A DNA stretch of 17,777 bases from Geobacter sp. UBA5735. Its GTDB lineage: Bacteria > Desulfobacterota > Desulfuromonadia > Geobacterales > Geobacteraceae. The notes beneath the pieces are model-generated. The model was given only the letters and a program-made list of their open reading frames with translations, was not told the origin of the DNA and made no database searches. Both the position numbers and the translations under genes were made by a program. The DNA is taken from assembly GCA_002419385.1 (NCBI GenBank), contig DIFZ01000034.1, positions 1 through 17,777 on the forward strand, in the 5' to 3' direction. Shown here in pieces: positions 1 to 5,942 of this stretch; the stretch's first letter is position 1, and each line of letters begins with the position of its first letter.

Positions 1-150
1 TCTGGCGGACCAGTCTATTGTCTCTCCCTCCATCTGCTGACCTCCCAGGAGTTAATCGAGTCAAGGTCAGCATAGCGGGTAAATAAGTGGGGAGATAGAT
101 GGTGCTCAGTTGACGGTTACTTATAGTAAGGGCAGGCAAATATGGGAGTA
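1..150. other. left edge, no gene seen
   Basis: I see no convincing reading frame, RNA gene or terminator between the window edge and the end of parE. No hairpin with a T-run follows the parE stop on the minus strand, so the toxin transcript has no visible terminator here. Confidence 0.4.
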
Positions 151-456
151 TTACGGAGAAGAAAGCCGCATTTCAATGTCCATACGTCCATGCAGTACAC
201 GGACGATCTCTACATTGCCTTCGGATAATTGGCGATAGAATATCACATGACTGCCCAAATTGAACTTACGGTATCCACTTCGAATATCGCTGCAATCCTT
301 TCCTTTGAGCGGATTGGCAGCCAACTGGCGAAAACAAGAATCCAACATTGTCAAGTACTTATTGCGTTGCTCTCGCCCCCATTGATCTTGAGTATAGCGA
401 CCGATATCTTTCAAATCGGCAAGAGCCCTGTTAGTTAGGGTAAAGCGGGGTCTCAA
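151..456 (-). CDS. parE: ParE/RelE-family toxin
   Basis: Toxin of a type II toxin-antitoxin pair. Family members fold like RelE; ParE proteins poison DNA gyrase, whereas RelE relatives cleave mRNA on the ribosome, and the sequence does not settle which applies here. The 101-residue length is typical. The N-terminal pattern FTLTNRALADLKDIGRYTQDQWG, broken as F-LT--AL-DL--I--YT---WG, is the ParE helical hairpin signature. The C-terminal strand pattern H-IFYR followed by VEIVRVLHGRMD matches the family's core sheet. The start is TTG, overlapping the parD stop as TTGA (453-456). An ATG-initiated version would lose the conserved N-terminus, so the TTG start is preferred. The overlap implies translational coupling that keeps toxin below antitoxin. 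Identification as ParE-like is firm; the target is inferred. Confidence 0.9.
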   Translation of the reverse strand: MRPRFTLTNRALADLKDIGRYTQDQWGREQRNKYLTMLDSCFRQLAANPLKGKDCSDIRSGYRKFNLGSHVIFYRQLSEGNVEIVRVLHGRMDIEMRLSSP

Positions 457-695
457 TTGAGACCTTCACAATCAATTTCATTGATTAAGTTCTTCAGGGA
501 ATAATCAGCGGTTCCGCTTTCTTCACCCTCTATAAGCGAACGGCGTAACAAGGAAAGTTTGGTTTCCCTTTCCTCTAATAGCCGAAGCCCGGCCCGGATC
601 GCCTCGCTTGCCGACCCGAAACGGCCCTTGGCGACTTGTTGAGAAATGAATTTTTCATAGTGTGCGCCTAGAGTGACGCTGGTATTTTTTTGCAT
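453..695 (-). CDS. parD: ParD/CopG-type antitoxin
   Basis: Eighty-residue antitoxin that should bind and neutralise the adjacent toxin and repress the operon. The N-terminal half (NTSVTLGAHYEKFI, then GRFGSASEAIRAGLRLLEE at about residues 24-45) is the ribbon-helix-helix dimer typical of ParD. The acidic C-terminal tail (residues 55-80, EGEESGTADYSLKN...) is the expected disordered toxin-binding segment. The ATG at 695 is preceded by TTGGAG with 8 nt spacing. It is the first gene of the pair, as is usual, and shares bases with the toxin start. An AT-rich promoter lies just upstream. Confidence 0.9.
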   Translation of the reverse strand: MQKNTSVTLGAHYEKFISQQVAKGRFGSASEAIRAGLRLLEERETKLSLLRRSLIEGEESGTADYSLKNLINEIDCEGLN

Positions 696-727
696 GGCAT
701 AGTCTCCAAGATCAAAATAATATATAA

Positions 728-754
728 TTTATAATATTTATTGGTATAAGTCAA
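728..754 (-). promoter_or_regulatory. candidate parDE promoter
   Basis: On the minus strand, TTGACT (754-749) and TATAAA (733-728) are 15 bases apart; an alternative -10, TAAATT, gives 17. The -10 region overlaps an 11-base palindrome, TATAATTTATA (723-733), that could be a ParD operator. The boxes are seen directly; function is inferred from position about 35 bases before parD. Confidence 0.45.
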
Positions 755-916
755 GGTTATCAACAAAGGGACCTATGATACCACTGGGTCTACCATTGCC
801 TATAAAAGATAATAAAAACCGGGGGTTGTTGGCTGTAGCAAGTAAAATGGTCACATTTTTGTTGACCGTTTATAAAACTGAAAAGGACTTTATACTTGTT
901 CATGAGGCGGAGGCCC

Positions 917-1693
917 ATGGCTTACGATTTCGATGGCAGGGAGTACGAGAAGGCATCGACCCATCAGAAAGAGTGGGGTAACAGCGTCATTGCCACCCTC
1001 GAGTTCCGGGGAGACGAGAGAATCCTGGACTTGGGGTGCGGGGACGGGCTCCTCACCTCCCGGCTCGCGGATCATATTCCCGGCGGAGAAGTGGTCGGCA
1101 TTGACAGCTCTAGGGGGATGATCGAGGCTGCGAGGGAGAAGAAACGCCCCAACATCAGGTTCATGCTGCTCGATATCAACGACATCGAGTTTGATGAGGA
1201 GTTCGATGTCGTATTTTCCAATGCCACCCTGCACTGGATCAAGGATCACCGCAAACTGCTGCGTAACGTGGCCAATGCTCTCCGGCCGGATGGAAGGGTC
1301 CGGTTCAACTTCGCAGCCGTCGGCAACTGTTCCCATTTTATCAGGGTGATGCGAGAAGCGATGAACCGGGAACCCTTTTCCGACTGCTTCCGTGGTTTCT
1401 CCTGGCCCTGGTTCATGCCTTCGCTGCAAGCATACCAATCCTTGACAGCAGAGAGCCCGCTGCGGGAGGTCAGGGTCTGGTGCGAGAACGCGGACCGGTA
1501 CTTTCCTGATGTGGAGACAATGGTGCGCTGGATCGACCGACCGAGCCTGGTCCCCTTTATCCCCCTGTTTAAAAAGGACCAAAGGGAAGCATTTCGGAGC
1601 TTTGTCATTAACCGGATGATCGAACTGACCAGACAAAATAACGGAACCTGTTTTGAGACCTTCCGGCGAGTGAACCTGGTAGCACGAAAGTAA
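917..1693 (+). CDS. class I SAM-dependent methyltransferase
   Basis: Cytoplasmic methyltransferase of 258 residues. The Rossmann-type SAM site is clear: motif I ILDLGCGDGLLTS (about residues 36-48), the acidic end of strand 2 in EVVGIDSS (58-65), and motif IV FDVVFSNATLHWI (96-108). The NATLHW motif and overall length resemble the trans-aconitate 2-methyltransferase (Tam) branch, but the substrate cannot be read from sequence. The frame stays open upstream to a TTG at 896 and an ATG at 902. I chose the ATG at 917 because MAYDFDGREYEKAS is the usual N-terminus of such proteins and a GAGGCGGAGG purine stretch precedes it, although the spacing is tight (3 nt from the nearest GGAGG). It stands alone on the plus strand, divergent from parDE, and is followed by a hairpin without a T-run. 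Confidence 0.9.
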   Translation: MAYDFDGREYEKASTHQKEWGNSVIATLEFRGDERILDLGCGDGLLTSRLADHIPGGEVVGIDSSRGMIEAAREKKRPNIRFMLLDINDIEFDEEFDVVFSNATLHWIKDHRKLLRNVANALRPDGRVRFNFAAVGNCSHFIRVMREAMNREPFSDCFRGFSWPWFMPSLQAYQSLTAESPLREVRVWCENADRYFPDVETMVRWIDRPSLVPFIPLFKKDQREAFRSFVINRMIELTRQNNGTCFETFRRVNLVARK

Positions 1694-1706
1694 GCAGAAC
1701 CACAGC

Positions 1707-1737
1707 AAGGGACCGACTCCGCTGGTGCCTGTCCCTT
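1707..1737 (+). repeat. hairpin after methyltransferase gene
   Basis: AAGGGAC (1707-1713) pairs perfectly with GTCCCTT (1731-1737) around a 17-nt loop, beginning 13 nt after the stop codon. It may end or protect the transcript, but no T-run follows. It may equally be a REP-like repeat. Confidence 0.45.
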
Positions 1738-1767
1738 CCGGCTCCGCGGTGAGCTAGCTTCACTTTT

Positions 1768-1819
1768 GAGGACACACCAGTTATCCTAACAATACTTGAA
1801 GGTGTGTTCATGTGTCCTC
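1768..1819. repeat. inverted repeat, possible IS remnant
   Basis: GAGGACACA (1768-1776) and TGTGTCCTC (1811-1819) are perfect 9-base inverted arms; ACACACC (1772-1778) also pairs with GGTGTGT (1801-1807). The next 50 bases hold further short TGACA/GTCAT-type repeats (1827-1866). No transposase frame is present. This looks like a degraded mobile-element end, but that is inference. Confidence 0.4.
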
Positions 1820-1879
1820 TATTGCGATGACAGGTCATTTCCCGGTTCCGATGGCATTGCATGACAAGCGAAATTGACG

Positions 1880-3101
1880 TCATTTGTGCTCGCCGCCCGG
1901 CCCCTGCTGTTTATCTTTTTTCATCTTTTCAAGATCATAATCCACGACGTAGTCGTGCAAGGTGGGCTTGTCTATCCAGGGATGGGCCTCTTTGGTGAGC
2001 TCCCAGCGGTAGAGCATATTTATAGAAGATCCGACGAAGGCGATTGGGTTGGTAGTCCAGCCGCAGTTGTTGGGATTGAAATAATTGTCCAGCAGCAGAA
2101 TCGGCGTGCCCAGGTAGTCAGGGTATTTTTCGGAAACGGGCATGAGGTAGGTTTTCCCAAGATCTAAAATTCCTCCGGTTCTGTAGGCCACCCACTTGCC
2201 GTCAGGGGAAAACGTGAACTCCTGAGCATCCTCTAATATGACGTGTGGTGTATTATTCTTGTCTTGACCCCAAACGATAATCATGGCGCCATATTTTCCG
2301 CCTGAAAGTATCGCAAAGGGCAGATTGGGATGAGGGTGTATCCAGTTATAATCTATCTTGTCTTTGTTATTATTGATTACATCCGCCAGCGGGTGATTGC
2401 TCGGCGAAGTTAGTAGTCAAGATTTTCATATGCTCAGTTTTAAGATCATGCAAGAAGATCTTGTTAAACGCTGCTGTCCATATTGTCGCTTTTCCAATAT
2501 TGAGCTCCTTGATCAGCTTCCGTTCTTTTCCACTCAGGTCAATCAATAGTAAGTTGTAAGTGACATCCCATGGATCCTCGGATCTCGGATTACCTGCCTC
2601 AATCTCGAAAATAAAGTGCCTTCGCACGGCATCTGCTATGGCAATCTTTTCAATTGTTTTTTCAAGGGAAACAACGATTTCAAACTCCCGGACATCCCTA
2701 GTCCTGAAATTGTAAAGCAAAAATCGGCGGGTCTGGCCAAAACCAATGGTGTCAGGTGCGACAACAGGAATGTATACGCCTCCGCCCTCCACATCGTCTG
2801 TGGCGCATTTGAAGTATTTATCATACTTGATCTTGCCGTGTTGAAAAGAAAGGAGGGTAATGGCGTTACTAAGATCGTTTGTACCGATGGAGTTTTCTTG
2901 TGGAACAGGAAAAAGAGAAAAGCTCATATCAGCCTTTAAGTCATACTCTTCCGGTTTTAGTGTCTTTGTTTCGTTTATATTGTAAAATGACTGCATTTTC
3001 TTTCCTCCATGCGATATCGACAAAAATAGCAATGTGGTTAGAATAATTGATGCAACAATAATCAGCATAACTTTTTTATTAATTCCCATCATCCTAGCCA
3101 T
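1880..3101 (-). pseudogene. membrane-anchored PD40-like protein, frameshifted
   Basis: One gene appears split by a frameshift. The first part (3101 to 2370, 243 residues) begins with a membrane segment at about residues 9-30 (VMLIIVASIILTTLLFLSIS) and continues with strand-rich sequence. The second part (stop at 1880) is open in another frame from about 2420 and reads SNHPLADVINNNKDKIDYNW, then PNLPFAILSGGKYG and the PD40/TolB-like stretch EFTFSPDGKWVAYRTGG. Skipping the single base at 2402 joins them into a smooth product of about 406 residues, anchored in the inner membrane with a periplasmic beta-propeller-like domain. The ATG at 3101 has AAGGAG 5 nt upstream and overlaps the hydrolase gene by 13 nt; a second ATG at 3092 would give an ATGA overlap. 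This may be a true null mutation or a sequencing error. Function is unknown, and base composition looks AT-rich compared with genes to the right. Confidence 0.7.
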
Positions 3102-4963
3102 CGTGTCTCCTTATGTGTATGATAAGGTCTGCTTGCATGCCTCATATGGACAGCTTCCTGTTCTGTTAATTTGAGTTCCTTATCAGTGAGTTTCGGCAAT
3201 TTCTTTCTGGCCACCTCCATTATTCTTCTATCGACAATATTTTTTAAAAGCCTCTCTATCTGCTCATCCAGCCTGTAGAATCTGCACGGATTATACTGTG
3301 TAAACCTGAACCAGAGGCTGGAGTCAAATTTCAAGGCATCTCTGGCCTTTTCGCAATATTCGACATAATTGACACTGTCCAGCAGGGTTAGGTACCAGTC
3401 CGTGCCGAACAGGATGCGGTCCTTTATCAATTCCCTGTCAGGGTCTTTTTTCAGGATCTCGTTAACGAAATAACTCCGGAATTTCGCATTGGCGAAAGAT
3501 GACGAGATGTCCGCGTATACATTGGGATAATCCTTCATCAACTGTATGATCTGTTTTCCCCACACCTTGCCGAGATCGGTGTCGCCTCCGAAATGCGCCA
3601 GGCAGAGTCGCAGATCCTTCAACGGCCTCCCGTTTACCGTTGCATTCAGGACCTTCCGCCACGCATCCGGAGAAACGAAGTGTTCATTGAAATATTCCTT
3701 GGGTTCATAAATGGTAGCCCCGAGAACAGCTTTCGGTTTTGCATACTTCTGCTTATGGTCCTCGTCGCTGTCGTTCGGGTGTTTAAAGTAGAAATACTTT
3801 TCCCGCTCAAAGGTATATGCGCCTTCGGGCGTGCAATGGTTCATGATTGGTGTTTGATTCTTACTGCATTCAGCATAGAAATCTTTCAAGATGGGGAGCC
3901 TTCTAACGTCCCACGGACGATAACCCTGCGCAGTGTACATCTTGATTCCAAGGTATAAACCATTCGAACCCACTTTATCGTAAACCTCCTGGTTGCCCTT
4001 CAGTTGCAGTTGCCAGCGCCTTGGGTCGTAGTGAAACAAGGGGAGCATTTTCAATGGGTATTTAAGTACAGCAAGCTCCGTGTTTCTTAATTGTTTTTTC
4101 CACTGCTCATATCTTTTTGTCTCATCAGAGGTCGTCAGGCATGGTCTTGCAATAATACGCACTCTCTTTTCCCTGCCCGATCTGATGTCATGGTAGCACC
4201 CCGGAATACCCTCGTGCTCAGCCACTTCTTTCCAAAACTTCTCATACTTCTGCTGCGTTTGCCCCTCTTCAGGGACATGGTCGGGCTTCCCGTCCTCCAG
4301 TTCATAGGTAGTTCCTTTGTGTTGCCATCTGCCGGGTAGGGGAAACCAGTAATGAATTGGATCCTTTGAAAAGTCTGAATCGGCATAGACGGCATTGTAG
4401 ATCTTCAGTCCGAAATACCCGTTTACATGCGCGTATTCCATGTCCATGGTCATGACCACGCCGGTCAAAACCAGGTGGCAGAGCCCCCTGTAATCCCACT
4501 GCTTCCTGAGATGCTCGAATGCCTGGTTTCTCTTGGCGATGTAATCGTCACCTAGCTGCCTGGTATTTTTCTTCGCTTCCGGGATCATCTTTCTCTTGCC
4601 ATTCTTGCGGTAATATTCGCCATCTTCGTTCTTTTTGTTGCGGATTTTGTTGATTGTGGCATTGACATGCTTTTGCATGACCAGGTCCAAAGTCGCGTAC
4701 ATTCCTCCCCCGACAACCTCTACAACTCCCCGTGATGGTTCAGCTTTGCCCAACACCGGAATTCGATCCCATATGATCTGCGCGGGAGCGCAGTTCCCGC
4801 TCTGAATATGCATATGGGAATCGATAATGACGGATGGCCTGAAGACACTGATCTGGTGCATCCCTCCGCAAAGAAGATCGGTCTTTATGGATTTCAGCTT
4901 GGCGCCATGGGGATCGTTCTGCTCAACCCTCTCAGTTATCGCCTTCCTTTTGCGTTCTGTCAT
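3089..4963 (-). CDS. long amidohydrolase-type metal-dependent hydrolase
   Basis: TIM-barrel metal hydrolase related to the amidohydrolase-2 family; the substrate is unknown. Visible ligands are H50 and H52 in IDSHMHIQSG, K341 in LGIKMYTAQGYRP, H376 in PIMNHCTPEG, H457 in LCLAHFGGD and D522 in ILFGTDWYL, in the order expected for the fold. At 624 residues it is much longer than typical members of about 300. The extra length lies mainly between the HxH strand and residue 330, a region rich in Lys, Tyr and Trp, and in a basic C-terminal tail after 565. There is no signal peptide or membrane segment. The ATG at 4963 has AAGGA 8 nt upstream. It heads a two-gene unit with the overlapping membrane protein. 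Composition and the flanking repeats suggest acquisition. The hydrolase fold is certain enough, but the role is not. Confidence 0.85.
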   Translation of the reverse strand: MTERKRKAITERVEQNDPHGAKLKSIKTDLLCGGMHQISVFRPSVIIDSHMHIQSGNCAPAQIIWDRIPVLGKAEPSRGVVEVVGGGMYATLDLVMQKHVNATINKIRNKKNEDGEYYRKNGKRKMIPEAKKNTRQLGDDYIAKRNQAFEHLRKQWDYRGLCHLVLTGVVMTMDMEYAHVNGYFGLKIYNAVYADSDFSKDPIHYWFPLPGRWQHKGTTYELEDGKPDHVPEEGQTQQKYEKFWKEVAEHEGIPGCYHDIRSGREKRVRIIARPCLTTSDETKRYEQWKKQLRNTELAVLKYPLKMLPLFHYDPRRWQLQLKGNQEVYDKVGSNGLYLGIKMYTAQGYRPWDVRRLPILKDFYAECSKNQTPIMNHCTPEGAYTFEREKYFYFKHPNDSDEDHKQKYAKPKAVLGATIYEPKEYFNEHFVSPDAWRKVLNATVNGRPLKDLRLCLAHFGGDTDLGKVWGKQIIQLMKDYPNVYADISSSFANAKFRSYFVNEILKKDPDRELIKDRILFGTDWYLTLLDSVNYVEYCEKARDALKFDSSLWFRFTQYNPCRFYRLDEQIERLLKNIVDRRIMEVARKKLPKLTDKELKLTEQEAVHMRHASRPYHTHKETRWLG

Positions 4964-4999
4964 GACAGCGGTCCTTTATGTCTCGATTTTTTGCGGCAG

Positions 5000-5113
5000 T
5001 CAAATCTCGGGCAGTGCCGCCATCCGGAACACGGCGCTCACTTCCCCCAGGGTGTCGCCGGAGAAGCACCACATATTGAGACCAAGACGTGAGCTGGGGT
5101 CGCCTAGGCGCAT
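5000..5113 (-). CDS. possible small ORF or gene remnant
   Basis: The frame is open from a TAA at 5228-5230 to a TGA at 5000-5002, but its only usual start is the ATG at 5113, giving 37 residues (MRLGDPSSRLGLNMWCFSGD, then TLGEVSAVFRMAALPEI). Third codon positions are strongly G/C, as in real genes of this genome, and the upstream open stretch continues in the same frame. There is no clear ribosome binding site. It may be the tail of a decayed gene ahead of the hydrolase unit. I do not recognise it. Confidence 0.25.
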   Translation of the reverse strand: MRLGDPSSRLGLNMWCFSGDTLGEVSAVFRMAALPEI

Positions 5114-5241
5114 GACCTGGACGAAGGAGAGAATTGGTGGCCATGCTCCACAAGTTCGTCTATCAGGGGTGTCATTCCTGTCACAGGGACCACCGGCGGC
5201 GCTCTCCTCCCTGGAGTTCGCCTGTCGTTAATAAGGGTCAT

Positions 5242-5380
5242 GCTTGATGGTGTCACAAAAAGTCCCAGGAAGTGTCTGCTCATCATTCCCGAGAAATCGG
5301 AAATTCAGGGATTTTGTGCATTACACAAACCTGGATACCCGCTTTCGCGGGTATGACGACTTTTTACGGACGCATCAAAC
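5242..5380. repeat. MITE-like nested palindrome, 139 bp
   Basis: The outer arms 5242-5264 and 5358-5380 are imperfect inverted repeats (about 16 of 23 positions), containing the perfect pairs AAAAAGTC/GACTTTTT. Inside lie a second pair of arms: 5282-5310 (TCATTCCCGAGAAATCGG type) and 5331-5357, whose ACCCGCTTTCGCGGGT is itself a hairpin. The centre, TTTGTG-CATTA-CACAAA (5313-5329), is a further palindrome. Elements built around CCCGCTTTCGCGGG are common dispersed repeats in bacteria. It has no coding capacity, so it would need a transposase from elsewhere if mobile. Confidence 0.65.
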
Positions 5381-5942
5381 TTGATGCCGGGAACGGGCAA
5401 TAATAATTGAAACAACAGCGGTTCGCCATGTTCACTTCTTGTCCCTCGCCTTTTCTATCCCTTCCGGGCACTGATAGAACAAGACGCAAGACAAAAAAGA
5501 ATTCTAATTGTTAGCATTATTCTATTATTATTGTCAAATTATATTTTTATCGACAGGGATATCCATATGAGATGGCGTCCAGATTAAATTTACCGGACCA
5601 GAACATGGAAGGGAGATATTTCGGAAGCACTACTGCGGGCGGGCAGTGGGATCTTGCTTTATTCGGGACCGTTCTCCAAAACAAGTTTTTTCAGAATTCA
5701 TGACGCATTCACGCCTTCGTGAGCGTTGGACGTCACTGCTTTCCAGTACCGCCGGGTTGCGGCGGTTCGTAGGAATTCATCGGGTGGGACAGCGGCAGGA
5801 CAACACCTGTAACCTCTCAGCCTTAAACAGGGTCCAGGTGTGCAAATCTCGCCAGTTCAAGGAGTATCGTCCTGAGTGTACTCGATAAAGCACCAACGAC
5901 GCTGAAAGAAGTGACCTCACCGTTTATGGCAATGTTCGAGGG
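5381..5942. other. 562-base region without a recognised gene
   Basis: It contains an AT-rich tract (5505-5550), a weak small ORF (5572-5703) and two hairpins: CACG-CCTT-CGTG with flanking pairs (5703-5726), and a perfect 7-bp stem ACCGCCG/CGGCGGT with loop GGTTG (5748-5766). No T-run follows either hairpin. I find no tRNA, known RNA family or conserved protein, and no terminator for the DUF748 gene ending at 5943. Confidence 0.5.
5572..5703 (+). CDS. possible 43-residue small ORF
   Basis: An ATG at 5572 opens a 43-codon frame ending in TGA at 5701-5703. The product is MASRLNLPDQNMEGRYFGST followed by TAGGQWDLALFGTVLQNKFF and a short tail. A weak AGGGAT motif lies about 11 nt upstream, and an AT-rich stretch precedes it. 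No family is recognised and codon use is not decisive. It is listed only because nothing else explains this interval. Confidence 0.2.
   Translation: MASRLNLPDQNMEGRYFGSTTAGGQWDLALFGTVLQNKFFQNS

Noticed and set aside
862..896. TTGACC...TATACT as a methyltransferase promoter
   Set aside because: The boxes are 23 bases apart, too far for a sigma-70 promoter, so it is not annotated.
775..981. Small plus-strand frame before the methyltransferase
   Set aside because: Overlaps the methyltransferase start in another frame, with no ribosome binding site and no protein-like sequence.
890..1708. 272-codon minus-strand frame opposite the methyltransferase
   Set aside because: The plus-strand frame has clear SAM-binding motifs; the opposite frame has no recognisable domain and shadow-like composition.
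1880..4963. Hydrolase and membrane protein as a type VI effector-immunity pair
   Set aside because: No VgrG, Hcp, PAAR or adaptor gene is in view, and the hydrolase has no trafficking motif; the idea has no positive support.
4827..5231. 134-codon plus-strand frame over the hydrolase start
   Set aside because: Runs opposite the conserved N-terminus of the hydrolase, and its product has low-information composition.
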